DNA of 64,000 nt from Lepidurus packardi (Eukaryota > Arthropoda > Branchiopoda > Notostraca > Triopsidae), in contig JAKZAN010000004.1 in assembly GCA_023053545.1 (NCBI GenBank), positions 5,890,001 to 5,954,000 of the forward strand, read 5' to 3'. Shown piece after piece: positions 12,430 to 27,400 of the stretch. The notes under the pieces are model-generated. The model ran no database searches and was not told the origin of the DNA. It saw only the letters and a list, made by a program, of their open reading frames with translations. The translations under genes were made by a program, and so were the position numbers. Numbering within the stretch: the first letter of the stretch is position 1; the number at the start of each line of letters is the position of its first letter.

Positions 12430-15400
12430 CACCATATTTGACAATAAAATTAGCAAGAGATTTTGTGCAGTGTATTCAGAATCAAGAGCGGTTTCCTTGT
12501 TGGAAGAAATTCTTTTGTCGAACCGTGTACAAGTTGAAGAACAAGGATTTGTATACTATTTTCCCAATACATCGATTAAGGCAAGGGGGGGGGGGGGGCA
12601 AAATAATAAATAACCATGCTTTTGGTGTCCCCGCAGAAAATAAAAGAAAGTGCTATTGTTGCACACCCTGGCCTTCGTTTGTTGTCCCTGTAAAAGCCCA
12701 CCTAAAGTATGGAAAGGCCAACAATGGTCCAACACATGCCCACATATGCTATTCTTCCTTCTTTCCGACTTGCTTTTTGATCTGGCGGGCGGGGGGGATC
12801 ACTAAAGCCAAAAGGTGTCGACAGGTCAGCAAAACCAAACGCAGGTTACTTTTTCCCTCGACTTGATTCCTTTTTTCTCAACAAAGGGAAACCTCTGGGC
12901 ACATCAGAGCAATAGCCCCCCACCTCTCTTCAGCTCTTCGATTCTTTTGGCTCTTTATAGATAATAAGAATAAAGGTCCTCGGCAAAAGCCGAAGCCAAA
13001 AAGACAAAGCTTTAAGGGGGGGGGGGGGGTCATCGCTATTGCTGCAGCAGACCACGGAATATCAGGCGAAGGGTCGTCCTCGTCCGCACTGCTAAAGGTA
13101 AGAGAGACAAAGGCTACCGCTCTCATTCATCAGCCTCACCTGGACAGGTCCATAGATCAAATAAAGAGAATCTTGGGAGTTTTATATTAGCTGCTAGAAG
13201 TATGGAAGCCAAGAAATCAAGCCAAAACTGAAGGAGTTCGAGTCGTATGTTATCTTGCAAAGAGACAAAATAAGGAAACATAAAATAAAAAAAAGTTTGG
13301 CCCCCCAACAATAAATGCCTTTTTGATGACTATGGTTATCCACACTCTTAAAACTTGCTCAAAAGAATAAATAATAATTCAGAAATAAGCATGAAAAACT
13401 AGGATTGAACACTATGATTCTTTAGGCAAATTAGCATAGTTAAAGGGCGTGTCCATTAGTCATTAAGCCAGGTCGCTGATTATATATTACACACAGACAT
13501 AATCAAACGAAAAAAGAGAGGGTGCAAAAGAATAGCTTGTACAGTTAGGCCCCGCAAAGCAAAGTATACGAAAAGTGAGTAGATCCATGCGAGTTGTCGA
13601 CCAAGGCAACCGGGTAATTGTCTACTAACTAACTTACTAACTCGATGCCGATGTGTTGGTGGCTGTTGCTGCCCCTGATGTTGCCACATGTTCGAATTGC
13701 ATTGACCCTTGACCTCAGCTTCTGATGGGCTTTTCCAAACCCGAGCTTGAAGGGTGGGGGTGGGGGAGATCAGCCTATATTCCAACCCCCACCTCCTATC
13801 TTCACTTCCGAACACAATACTCTTCACATACGACAAAATAATGTCCTCGCGCCACTGCCAATTTCTCTAACTCGATTCAGAGACCATCACCGCACCCAAA
13901 ATCATATCTCCGGCCCCCCAGAACTCACTACATAAACCACCCTTATAAGTCTTAACTCCATTCACGCCTTATATAGAGAATATATTACTAATATTATACA
14001 GGAAATATTGGAATATTACAACATTTTTTGGGAGTTATATAGCAAACCAAAAATCTACCAATATGGAGTATATAAGAGAGAACATAGTCAAATTCTCAGT
14101 CTTTCTAGAACAGAAATTTTTTTCGACTCAAATTAAGATCAAGCCAAAATTGTGGACATCTTTGAAACTGCAAGAAACTGGCACAAACTCTTCTATTATT
14201 CCGTGTTAGAAAAAAAACAACTTAATATGACGAAAAGCATGAGGGGTAACAAAAAAATAGAACCTCGCGAGTCCACTTAGGGTTTAGAGAGACATAATTT
14301 TCATTCTCTTGATGCTCATGGCATGTAAAAAATAATCTAAAAAATAAATAGAAATAGAATAAAAACTTCTTGAAACCATGTCGTTGGCCCATTCTTGGCA
14401 AGCTGTTTAGACGACCGAAACGAGCCATTGGTCGTGTCTCCCATAATAGTTTGATGCCCTCCCAAAACAGCCAACTGGGTTTTCCTCTAAATATATAACG
14501 TGAATTTTTTTTTAAAAAGTCGGAATAATAATAACACTAAAAAAGTATTTGTGTTCCAACATGGACACGGACAGCTACATGTAACTGCCTGTATTTTTTT
14601 TTTTTGAGAACGAAAAAAGGTTGGTGGTAGAAGCAATGCATCACCAGGCGAAGTTGCAGAACGCCAAAAGGAGCTATGATTAGTAAGTAAGGCTGTTTTA
14701 AAACATAGTAGCCGGTTAATAACCCGATATAAAGCGTCGTTTGGGACCTGGCGCATGGAGGGGCACGGCATATAACTACCACCATTGCAACACCTCTGAT
14801 AACAATGCTTATGCGTGTTTTGTGGTGCTGAAGCCAAACTGCTTTCGCTATAGCTCAACCATCAAAAAGGAAGAAGAAGCCACCACCTATACGACAATGA
14901 GCTTGCATGGCCGTATCTGAGGTGCCAGGCGAGTCAAGCAACAAAAAAAAAAAAATCAACTATACACCTCTTCCATTATTATATTCTTAGACACTATTTT
15001 TGCTCCCAACCATTTTAGAGAAGCTTCTATATTTTTTAAGGCTTCCAAAATGTGCAACAGGTAAACACCTTTTTGGGGTTTCCTTCCTGGCCCTTGCAGC
15101 CAATGAGCCCCGCGCTTTGGTAAAAGCCGGAGTTGTAAATTACATGAAACCCGGCTTTAGGACCGCCAATGTAACGGCCCCTTTATCACACCTATACGCT
15201 ACACCTTCGTTTCCAAGATATCTTTTTTTCGTATCTCCATTGTATATAGGACCCATATAATGAATGCATAATATCTTTCTCCTTTCATCCCAAAGCCTCT
15301 GCTATACCCTTGTTTCTTCCATAGGATAGATTGCGTCTATTTACACACATTACACATAAGAAATAGAGACTACAAGGACATGCACATGAGAAAAAGTAAG

Positions 15401-17780
15401 AGATGATTATAAAACATCCAACCATCCAGCTTCTGGGGTTTCGGGCAAGTTTGAAAGTACAACGCACCAAGTATTCCAGCTGTTGTTTGTTGGTCCACTG
15501 GCAGCGCAACAGTAATTCTGCAACACTTAAGGAAAATTATTGACGGTTGGCTGCAAAAAAAGAAATTAAGATAAAAAAAAAGTTACTCGGCTGGTAATTT
15601 TTGAGGTGGTTTTAAAAATACGCTATACAACTGTAAAAGAAAAAAGCCATCTTTTTGCGGTTCATGGGATGCGGTGGTCCCCGACACGATCCCAGGCCAG
15701 GGATCTCACTAATCATGGTTCCGAGAGATGGAAATGTCAAAAACGGCAACGCCTTGTGGCGTGCAACACTCGCATTTCCAGGTGGAAAAAGAAAAGTTAC
15801 TTTCCACGGCCAAAAAGTTTGCGCCGAGGATATCTACTGTACGCATTTTCCCCCCTTTCGGAGGTCTATACTGGCAATCCTTATGAAAGTTACATTATTT
15901 CTTGGAACAAGTAAGAATTGACAGCAAATCGCTTTCCTTCTATTTTCTTTTGTCTTTCTCCATCCTTCCGACAAATCTTTTACGAAATTATTATAAGATA
16001 CTATTAAATAAATCTGTAGTAAATTACTAAGAATGATCAAAGAATGACTAAAGAAATTATTATAGAACTGCTGAAAAATTACCAAAGAAATTATTAAATC
16101 AAAGAAATCCTTAGAATTTCTTCGAAGGAAGAAACAAATTCTTCGAATTAAATCAAAGAAATTATTAAACGCTGCTATACTTTTCCTCGTCCATGCAAAT
16201 TTGTCGCGTTGTTTAGATCCTATGATTTAATCCTTGTTTAATTTTTCTTATTTAATCATTATTATTTAACAACTATTGCATTATTTAATCTTTAAGAAAA
16301 AAGAGGTTCTAGGATCGTTGCAAAATGAAAAAGACATGCATATTTCTGAAACTTTCAAAGTCTAGAGATTTGTGCTATATGCTATGCTCTTGGCGAACAA
16401 AGTCATGCATCTTTTAGGTAGACAGAATCGACACAAACCATTTGTTTGCCCATCAAAGGAAAACGAAAACAAAACCTGTGCTCATCCTTCACCATACTGG
16501 CGGACCGAGCAACCAAAATCAGGGTGTGTGGAATTGGGAAGAGTTGGGGGAAATGTGTGTGTAGAGTACCGTACATACAACATACATTTGTCCTAACTAA
16601 ATGCGAAAAGCTATATACCTTCCCAAGTTTCCTTCGCGCCAGCACTTTTAAGAGCGAATACTTGAGGGACCCAAATTATTTGCATAGTTTGCATAGCACA
16701 GACTGACTGACATTTCATCCGCGCGCGGCCCAAAAACTTGTGCAGACAAAGATTCTTGGTGTATACATACATACATATACTCTTTTGGAATGTGCACGAG
16801 AGCGTATAAGAACTTCATCAACTTTTCCTTGCTAGTTTTCCAGGAAGTTTGAGTCTGGTGACGACCCAACGGCCTCTTTCTCTCTCGAACTTTCCTCAGC
16901 TAACAAGTTACAAGCGAATCTAATCACAACAACGCAGGAGTCGCTCAGCGTGACTCAATAAGAATGCTATGGAAATCATATACACCATTTATGCAAAGCA
17001 AAAGGCGTATATAGACGCTCACAGGATTCGCTTTCCCGCGCGTATTTCCCCACATAATGTGTGAATAGCCCTCTATTTCATGGGCTAATCTGTCTTCTTC
17101 TTTCCCCCACTATTTCCTTTTTTTTTTTTTTAAATAGCGTCGACCGGCTTCAAACACACACGGACAGCCCACGTATCTACGGGCTTCACACGGACCCATA
17201 AAAAAGGAAGAGGCAGGTTTTGAATATGTAAAGCTGAGTCAGGAAACTGCCGTGGCCGGGAAGTGATAAGGTTGTGGAGCTTTTTCCTATAGACGACGTT
17301 GACGTTTCCAGACATCCCCCCAAGACTAGGTCAGAGGTCAGGGGAGAACCACGTGGCTGAGGAAATGAGAACACAAAGGGCGGAACTAAGGGGCACGTGT
17401 CACCCTGTCAGCCCCAGAACTAAAAGCTGTAACGCGATCGACGTCCACGACGTCGCTCCTGAAACCGAAAGGGTTTCCAACATCGCCCACTGAAAAGCAA
17501 CGTGACAGTTACGTCAAACACACTAACGCGCCTATACTATAGCCAATCTTGTTCTGCCTTGTATATTCACACTAAGGAAATAAACGAATAAAAATACGAA
17601 AAATTTTCTTGACATGTTTTCCCTAACAGGTAATCTAAGATTGCTAAGAAACTTCAAAATTTACCATATAATTTAATTCATGCAAAAATAACATTAAAAA
17701 TGTAAATGTTTAAAATCATTGAAACATGGCAAAGATCTTCTCCTATTTCTCCTGTATTACTCAGGTGGCGTTCAGCGTTC
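12430..17780. other. Non-coding stretch, no gene recognised
   Basis: No conserved protein or RNA gene seen. There are long G runs (about 12585-12598 and 13017-13030) and a purine-rich tract. Around 15960-16170 the short motif AAAGAAATTATTA recurs three times. Near 17350-17520 there is a concentration of ACGTG and GACGTC sites (for example two GACGTC within 20 nt near 17440), which could be bZIP/bHLH-type regulatory sites but could also be chance. Confidence 0.5.
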
Positions 17781-17782
17781 CG

Positions 17783-18116
17783 GTAACAATAGTTCACTAC
17801 GTTTCTATTACAGTTCTACAATAAAATACAATCAATGTGCACATAATCACAGTGGCTTAAAAAATGCCAAAAAATTTCTTTAACAATTTCCATAAATTTT
17901 CCATAAATATACGAAACTACTTGTTACAATTTGCTAATCATTTTATATGTATTATAATTGTGTGTATGTTACAATTTGTTACAATATGTTACAACATACA
18001 ATATATTTACAATATATTTGTTACAATATGTTACAATTTGCTACAATTTTTTTAACAATAGTTCAATACGTTTCTATTCATTTTCAATTCAATTCAATTC
18101 AATTTCTATTCAATTT
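17783..18116. repeat. Simple AT-rich repeats (TTACAAT and ATTCA types)
   Basis: From about 17920 to 18050 the motif GTTACAATATG/GTTACAATTTG recurs many times in the same orientation. It is followed at 18075-18116 by an ATTCA-type microsatellite. The string AACAATAGTTCACTACGTTT at 17783 is repeated with small changes at about 18053 (AACAATAGTTCAATACGTTT), so the array is bracketed by a direct repeat. Confidence 0.6.
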
Positions 18117-21100
18117 TGCAGGTTTGAACAGTGTGAATTTACTTTGAATTATAGTGTAATATATGAAAATAATACAAATATATCGTATTATATACATTTT
18201 TATTGGCCTAAAGGAACCATAATATTTGCTTGTAAAATTACCTAGAATATTTTTTTTACCGTGTACTAACTTATTTTGATACCGGACAAGCTGAGGTTGG
18301 TTTCAGCTGAAGTTAAGTTTAAAAAAATTCGAGGCTTTCTCTAAGGTTAAAACCTGATCCCAATAAACCATGCGGGGGTGTATGCACTAAACAGTACATG
18401 CAATAGCCAGTTTAAGAAATATAGGCAAAAACAGTCCAAGTCGAGACGTATAGTAACAGAAATCAGTATAGTATACAATACACTATAGCATTAGTACAGG
18501 TTGATATTACCCTGGGGCTAATGATCCAATTTAAATGCATGATGCTGGAAGATGGGCAACTTGTTGGGGAAGAAGGGGAAGAAAGCCGTGTCAAACGCAC
18601 ACGCACATCACGTCCGTCTCCGGGAAGGATTAACGTGAGCGATGGGGGTCGATCTACTTCGATGCACACATTAGACCTCTATATACGCTCAAGCGTCTTT
18701 CTCTGTAGCTCTGCCCTTCAACTTGGTTGGTTTCAGCTGACATACGACAACCTTTCCGTGTAAAACACAAAAATAAAACATTTTTTTCCTTCAATTCAAC
18801 ATCCTATACTTTCATCTCCGGGGCCTTTTACTTTCCCAAACAGTCACCACCATCTCACCCAGGAATATGCAAAAAAGCGGGTAAGAGGAGGAGGAAACGG
18901 CCAAGAAAAAGAATGAACTAAAGTAAGAGTACATAAACAGTCCTTTATTCCACATCCTCTTAGGCATAGGAAAAGAAAACGAGAAACTGTGTACATGCCA
19001 GGATGCTTTGCGGACGGTGCTGATGCGAGGGGTAGATTAGGTCAAAGTCCGCCAACGGAGGGATTCGTTCCGACGTTCCGAGCACCCTATCAGACCAAGT
19101 CCAGCAATTCCCATCAAGAAAAGGAAACTGTATTACAAGTTATGGCCGCTCTGACCCGGACTTACTATTATTGGCCTACGCTATGCTTTGCCATGCCCGA
19201 GCAAGAGCACTACCACACACACAAAAAGGACGAAAAACAGGAAATAAAAAATAAAATAAATAAAAAAACTAACTCCCTCGTATGTCCACCTACCATACAA
19301 AAGAATAGTATTAAAGGAACCCTACCCCCGTTTCTAAACCTCCTCACCCCCAACATTACTGCAGCAATACAAACACATATTAAAGCATGGTGACAATTAT
19401 CTAGCCTTATTTGCAATATACAAAAGAATCGTCTCCAGAACGAAAGTTTTTCCTTATTTTTTAATTCCTGCGTAGAAAGTATACACGCTTTAACGTTAAC
19501 GGGTACGAAGGGATGGGATGCTCTATAAAAGGAAAGAAATGAAAGTACTATATGCAAACTGGCAAGTTTTTTGTGCGAGTGCGCATTTGCTTTTCCTTTC
19601 CCGCCAAAGTACCGTTGCGAGTTTGGTACTATATAAGTGTGTGTAGGTACGTCTTTATGTATAATATACATGTACATAGATATACACAACACGTTACAAG
19701 AAGGGAAAAAGCTCTTGGTGTAGTACATATGCTATGTGCACATGTGTAAGATAGCTGCAGAGAGAGTCTATGTGCCGCGTGTGTGTGTGTCGCGGAAAGG
19801 GGACCATAAAGGTGTGATATGTGTTGGGAGGTGAGAAAAGCGGCCTGAAGCTATTTTAATAAAACCCGAGGGGGCTCTCCTAATGCAAATCGCAGCAGGG
19901 TGTCGTTGCCGTCCGTGCCATGCTCACGTAGCTCGTAAAACTCGACTAAATGGTGGACACGCAGCTTACAACCTATGTCTCCAGCACCCGACAGAAGCAG
20001 CCTTCATTCAGTTCTTTCCAACAGGGGTTTTATATTACTGCTTGCAACTTTGCTACCTAATGTGAACCATTTCTTTTCCCCTTAATTCCCAACGAAAAAC
20101 TTAGAAATTTAAGCTTCATTGAGTAAAAACGGTACGAATTAACCCTTAGTTTAACCCTGCGATCTGTTAACTTCCTTCCCGTCAAGACCATCCCCTTTCG
20201 CAAGAAAGACAAAATTTGAGGGCACAAAAAGGCAACCCAAACCCCCACAGTCTTTGGAGGTTCGCAGGTTAACGATTATGGCTTCTATTGACAAAAAGGT
20301 GATTCGTGATTCAGGGTATACCGATGAGCATGGAGCCCCTGGATCGCAAGATGCACAAACCCTGGTAAGTACATAACCCTGTCATCAAATCTAACAACGC
20401 ACGTCTCCCGCCGAGTTCGCCCTGCAGTAGAGAAAATCTTATAGAGGAGCGTAAAAAGCAACGGAGAAACAGTAGTAAGCGAGGTCACTAGGGGGTCAAG
20501 TGCACCGCAGTCACACACTGGGCGCACGTAGATTTGTATGCAACACCACATGGGGCACATGTATACGGTTCTAAACTAGCATATTTTATAAGGAAATACA
20601 TATATGCAAGTTATAAGGCGTACATAAGAGGGACCCGTAAGATCAAAAACGTAGAAAGTTATTTCAAGTAGGGATTATTTGCTTGGCGTATATATACAGT
20701 CTATATAACTAGTAGATATGAAGTAATACACTACAGGGTGCAAACTTGGGAAGAAAGCCTTTTAAACGAGTAAACCCTTAGGAAAGAAAACCAAAACAAT
20801 CGAGAGTCTTAGACTCGCGAGTTAGGATATCCCACATCGCTTCGAAACGTTGGTTACGTATCAGATAAAGGGTTACAGGGTACTAACTTAGTTAGGGAAT
20901 CAGAACACGTAGGAATTTCAGGTTAGTGATAACTTTTTTCTGTTCGTCAAAGAAGTGTTACTATTGCCAATTAATAAATGTTGTAATTTAATCACAATAT
21001 ATTAAAAATTAACAATTTATCAAATTCTAAACAAATTCACATTCTTTTAACCGTTTTAACAATTATTGTAACTTTATAACTATTTTCTTGTTATTTATTT

Positions 21101-21339
21101 CTTATAGAAATTTAGTTGTGATTATTATGGTTATTATGATTTCGATTATTATGATTATTCGATTATTATTTCGATAATTAAGCTTCTGAATTAGTATGAC
21201 TTAAATGCTAGTTGTAAAACAGTTCATTATTGTAATTTTATATCTTATCATAATTGTTGACTTGTATAATTATTATACTAACTTCTGATTAGTTGTCAAT
21301 CAGGTATGATCCATTAGCTACACTGTTAGTGAATTAAAT
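18117..21339. other. Non-coding stretch, no gene recognised
   Basis: Nothing recognisable as a gene. Two overlapping frames (134 codons plus, 172 codons minus, 18989-19728) oppose each other, have low-complexity content and no homology I can recognise. Around 21110-21170 there is a GATTATTAT-type simple repeat. Confidence 0.5.

Positions 21340-21342
<3 letters not shown>

Positions 21343-21396
<54 letters not shown>
21343..21396. repeat. (AT)n microsatellite, 27 units
   Basis: An uninterrupted AT dinucleotide run of about 54 nt, continuing as imperfect TATA sequence to about 21403. Such tracts are prone to length variation and to assembly error. Confidence 0.95.
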
Positions 21397-21403
<7 letters not shown>

Positions 21404-24400
21404 AAATGAAATAATTAGGATAACCATGTCATAGTAAAGCTTCACACCCATTCCTAACCCACAAGCTTGAATCATGAATTGCACAGGACTTATATATAAC
21501 CAACAAAAAGAGATCAGAAGGGGTTGTGTGTTGCATGGCTGCAAAATGTCCCACGACACACATCAAATCCGTACCAACTGCTGATTGTGGTGTTATATAC
21601 GACTATGGGTATAATACCAAAGTAAAACTGCGACAAAGGCCGCGCAACACCACACACACATAGCATATACAAGCTCGATTATATATATACAAGCGCCAAA
21701 AAAGAAAAGGAAAAAAAAGTACATGTGCGTCATGTGGCGGGAATCCCGACCCCCTGGGGATACCCCTACATTCTCCCTTGCTTACTAAACAGCCTCTCGT
21801 TTCCTTCCGCGGACATATCCGTCAGTTATCCTGGGGCATGTATATGGGATCACATTACCGAAGAGATGTATCTAATCGCGTTATGCATCGTCTCCGTGTG
21901 GGTGTTAAAATCTCGTGCATATAAGTATACTTTCTGGGGAGAAATTTTCTGCCGGTATTTGCCGATATTGTAGAGCTTGGAGTGAATACCTGGCAAGTTG
22001 TTCAGATTGTCACTTGTGTTTGACATAGTTTTCGATGCGTTAAACCTCAACAATAATATACAAGTGCAGTGCAGGTAAACAAGGCCGGAAGTATATATAC
22101 ATGCAGGCAAAAGTTTGGTTTTGTAAGTAACATTATCACGCATAATGGGCAATCCGCGGGTATTTATGGCCTGCAAAGAACGGGTATGGACTCAGCAGGA
22201 CGTCCCTAGCACCAAGAACCCATGCATATACACGAACACGCTAAGGTTCCATTGTTGGAGCAGTACACAGTACACAGCGTATGCTAATACTCCCCGTCGT
22301 TTTACTGCAACAATGCACGAGACCTATGAACGCCGTCACCTAATACTATAGTTGTTCCTTTTTTATTCTGCTTTTCAGTTATTTATTTTTCTTTTCTTTT
22401 TTTTTTTTTTTGGTAAGTTAGGTACCTCAAAATATGTTCTTTTTCGGGTTTCTTACAACTCCCACTGCGGTTTCTAGATGGGGAGTTAGATTTACGGTAG
22501 CAAGCCCCAGCATTTTCCCTTGTTTCCTTTTTGCTCTCCTCTCTCGCGCACTGTGTGTGTAAGGCTGATAGAGCGCCGCGCGCTAATTTATAACACCAGC
22601 TTGTAATAAACTCGCGACTATGTCTAGTAGCTTTACTACTAAGCTGCTGGAAGCTTCAGAAAAAGTATGAAAAATACTTGAACAACGAGCTACACAGTAT
22701 ACAACTACATCGTTCTACGCTTCTGACAGCATTTTTTCTGTCGCCTCGTCTTCCTTTGCCAAATTTCGCTCGGAAACTTTGGATAATTTCCGTTGGAAAC
22801 TTTAAACTCTAGGCCATCAAGGAAACATTAGCCTGAAGCTATATTAAGACTGGTATGTGTAGGGGAAAATGTTTCTTGTGTTTAATGCTACACTGTGAGA
22901 ATTTTTTTGTATTTTTGCAATTATTTATTGGCATCATTGTAGGCACTATTCCTTACAAATAAAGGTTAGTATGCTAACCGTTTTTGTAAGGAATTTCAAT
23001 ATGCTCATAGAAATAGTAGAAATTTATGCAAAACAGTGCCTCAAACCTTTGTACTTAAATTGATAATATTATAAATATTGTGCAATATGTTGTAGGCCTA
23101 AAAGGCTCCACAACATTGCATTGTGAAATTACTAAGATTTGTATGCCGTGTAAAAACAATAATTCACGATCTTTATACAATACTATAAACTAATACCATT
23201 TCACAAAGGTTGTTATATGCTCAAAATGGTAGATTTAAAATCATTAGACCATCAAACAATGTCACAATTTAGTACGAAATACAACCTTTCCTCACGTAAT
23301 ATTAATTAATTAACAGCTTTAATTAATGAAACCTCGAGGATGGGACGATAAACTAACCATTTCTGATGCTATTGTTTAGAGATTAAAATGTTGTGCGAGA
23401 AATGACAATTAACTACGGCTTTGAATGACGATATTAGATTTGCGCTCGGAAGTAGAGTATATTCGAGAATTTAGAACCAGACACCATTTGGGGTTCTTCA
23501 GAAACGATGTTGGCCGAATTGATGTTCCATACAGCACATCGCCCCGAAAAGCAAAACCCTCCTTTGATGGACTCTCAAACCCGAAAATGAAAAGAGATGC
23601 TAATAGTATGCGAGGAAAGATCTCCGAGGTTATGAGAAATGTTCGGATGGGATGGAATGGGATGATCAAGGAAAATCCAGACAGGATTTCAGGAAAGGAG
23701 TTTGGGAAAGTGAGACGGTGTACAGTGGTAATCACCAGGTATAGAGTTTCGGCCAAATACCGAGTTTGTACCGCTTTTACACGTGTACACCATGTACTAA
23801 GTAATGCTGTTAACGAGATTTTCGCTGGCCCCAGTAGTTTTCCAGTAAGCACCGCCAGCCCATTCCGACTCCCAACGTGCCTTCAATAAGCCCTTTTGCC
23901 CTTCTAAAGAAACCATCCCAACTGATGAGGATGCTCATCATTTACATACGTGCCTTGTACTATGTATACATATCCAGGAGGGGGCAATCAAATCCTCTTA
24001 AAACTTTAAAACTCTTGAATGCAGAAGGCGGGAAACCTTGACTCTTTCGAAAAAATTCTCTTTTCTTTACTTTTATTTTCGCTTAGTAACGCAACAACTC
24101 CCAATTAAATGTCTCAAGCAGTTACGCATGGAAACTTAGAAAATAAATGTTAAAAAAGTTTGGAAGGGATCCTGTTTAAAGACGGATTGTTGTTTTTTGA
24201 GACTCTCAATTTTGAGCAGACGCTCCCGGAATTCAAAATGTCGATGGTAGCATTGGATAAGATTTCTGAAAAGAAACGAGCGGTCATTGATGGATGGGGT
24301 GTAATTGCCCCCCTTAGTCCATAGGTTTTTACCACAACGGGATATAGCGCCTTCGCACTCCGAACAGAACAGAACTTATCTATGCTACTGAACAAGCCCA

Positions 24401-27400
24401 TCAAAAAGACTATGCAAATGAGCTTTAGCGCGCATCGCAAGTGCTTATGGGAAAGAAAAAAATTAGCGGCATTTCTCTTCCAAAGCCTTTCCCATATCCA
24501 TATTTTTACACGTTACTTTGGCACCCCTTCCTTCTCCGCACGTTTTTATGCAAAATAACCCACAACTTCTCCACCTCCTGTTTAAGTATGCTTTATAAGT
24601 ATATTTTTTTAGTTATGCTGTGCCAGCGCATCCGAAAGGAAAAGAAAACGTTCCAACTGTTTCCATTTCCTTCAAAAAGGCATGCATAATGACGAAATAT
24701 GGCAAATGCAACCCGCAACAATGACTGTACACTTGAGCACACAAGAGCAGAGCGAATAATGTGTGAAGACAAAACCTATGGTTAATCAGAGGAAGGCGGT
24801 TCCGGAGGAGGGTTAATCGAATGTAGGAGGGGGTAAGAGAGGGTAAACAAGCTCTTCTATCATGCGAGTAGGTGACAGGGGTAGGACCCTACCTGTCTTG
24901 CCTCTTTAATGCTACCTGGTACCTGCCATACGTAGAGAATCTATACGTGAATTATGCTCTTAACACATTAGGGAGGAAGGTAACTCGGTTGAAACGGTAC
25001 AGAAACCCATAGACCCATCATAACTTTCCAATGCCAGCAGAGAAGATTGACCTCCCTGGCTTCTTGATTTGATTTTCCCCTCCAACCCGGCCCATCTTCA
25101 AATTGCCAGTTTTGCGCACAGGGAGGTCTAAAAGTAAAGGTTATTTCACACTTGGAACCCCAAGTGTGTTTAAAGACCCTTTTCCTCGTTTCGCATTTGT
25201 TTGAAGCCTGTATCGTGTGTCTGATTGTCTGCGCGGCAGTCTCTAGTTTAAGCCAGATACAGTTTTCTACGGACTATTTACAAAGCGATGTAAATATAGC
25301 TCTATTTCTCCTACAAAAGTTCCTTCTCATAGCTTTCATCGTTACTTTGCTATGAAGAAAGATGATAAGGCTCTCAAAAGTGAAACTTTCATTACGGGTG
25401 GTGTTTTCCATGGAGAAAGGGCGACTAAGCGATTCAACAGCGAAAAGGGTAGAAACGAAGTAAATTATTGTGTTGCCTGATAGTTTAACTGTTGGTGTTT
25501 TGTAGTTCGATATATTCAAACCGCGCAGTGCAATAATGAAATACGAAATAATAATAACCAGGTAAATCGTTCTATGCCCTACCAGCTCCTTAAACAATGA
25601 GTACTGTTGGTGAAGTTCCATTGTTGGTGTTCTTTCGATAGGAAAAGAATGCATCCAGCGCAATAATAAAAAGTAACGGAACTTTTTTTTTTTACATTTT
25701 CTACGCCGACACCCCCTAACCCTATACAGCAACATGGAAGAACGTGAAATTTACAGCTCTCGAGTTTGAGGGGATATAACGTGTCAAACTGCAACACATG
25801 ACGAGCCCCTGCCATGGTTTTGCTACAAACTGCTATTTCCTGTACAACTGCGTGCATACAACTCAACAATATGTTCCCCATGTGTTTGCCAGTTTGGTCA
25901 CGCTTGTCATCAAATAAACCCAATGGCCGCCTCGCACGTCCACCCCTGTTCCTTCCCAAAAGCAAAGGCGAACGTTGATAACTTGATTGGGCCATTTTCA
26001 AGTTTACAACTTCGGGATCCAAATTGCGACTCCGAAACTTGGATCTACAATAAGCAGAGATGCCTAACTAAAAAAAGAAAAACATGCATCTTACCCAATA
26101 ACTCACGAGGATATCGTATTTTGGCACTTAATTAGCACACAGTTTTCCCTTGTTAACGCACATTTTCACCAAGAGCTGCGAGATAACTGCGTCAACAAGG
26201 GGCGCATACAATGACGGACGACGTTCGAAGACTTCCATTGACAAGTCGTTAAAATTCCCATGATAATTTGCTGTCACTTGGGCCCTTGGAGCTCATTAGC
26301 TAAGGAATGCATGTTCACACGTCAAGAAGGACCTGAATTTTACACCACATATCATTGAAACAGTAGCATATGAGCATTCTTGAGCCCAAAAGTCTATATT
26401 CATCGCTTGCACGCACCAGTCTGTTTGGGAACTAGGCCTCTATTTTAAATCCGTTGTCTCCATTTACCTTCGTAGAGTGAAAAAAAAGTTTGATTTTTAT
26501 TCCTAGTTAATTTTAGTGGGTTTCATAAATAATTACGTGATTCAAACGAGTAATTAAATTAGAAAACCCAGACGAGAAAAACTGTGGTCTGAGACAAAAC
26601 CACAACCAATATGAACGCAAGAGGAGGGGCGCCTGTTTCCATGAAAACTGTGGTATGTATGAGTCTCTCCTGTTTCACTTGTAGGTAATTTAAAGGGTTC
26701 GATATGGGGTTAAATCGGCACAAATGGGAATTACTGAGTGTAAGGGAGGACTAGGATTAGCGGATGTGGTCAAGTGCGTGGGTATGGGCACATGGTTGTC
26801 CTGACACTCTTGACAAGCCGTTTCATTATTCATTGGGGCTAATTAACCCGCGGGATCATTGGTGAAGTTTTGTAGCGGTTCAGGTCCGCTGACTGACACA
26901 TGAGTGCATCCAACGGAAGGAAGGCCTAATGACCCGTGTCTGCACCTCAGTTGAGTGCAAATTAAGGAACAAAAAGGGGGTGAGCTCAAATTCCAAATAC
27001 TTACGAAGAATTTCGAGCGGAAAAATCGAGACCTAGCCCTTGGATCACGGCACAAAATGTCACTTTCTGCTTTTCCTTTGCTCCTGTTTGTGTTTTAGTT
27101 TCGGGTCTCGCAAAAACCCCGCAGTAAAGTTTCTTCTTCATAAAGCAGGGCATATTTGTTTGCCTCATGTTTCGAGGCGTCTTTCCTCTGGTCTGGAACA
27201 TGCATTTTGCGCCAGTGTTCGCTGATGTGATGTGCTATTGATGTGGTCCTTCCTTCCCCACGCTGATGTATGACAATTGCATGCGGTAGAGTTGCCAAGC
27301 AACAGCAAATCTGCCCTGTTTTTTAACGGTTCCGCCAACACGAAAGGGTTTTACAAGAACCAAGAGAGGGAGAGTTCTCCAAACCCAAGAGAAGCGCAAT

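Noticed and set aside
12396-12866. 156-codon plus-strand frame
   Set aside because: It runs through a poly-G tract, has no recognisable domain and overlaps repeat sequence; treated as chance.
19210-19728. 172-codon minus-strand frame with hydrophobic stretches
   Set aside because: Opposed by another long frame, microsatellite-like composition, no homology recognised.
23409-23889. Region open on both strands (154 and 147 codons) that could be a gene
   Set aside because: Neither translation shows a family, signal, repeat or splice partner, and having both strands open at once is typical of chance low-stop sequence.
25274-26022. Two overlapping minus-strand frames of about 150 codons
   Set aside because: Low-complexity content (poly-K from a poly-T tract), no domain, no splice context.
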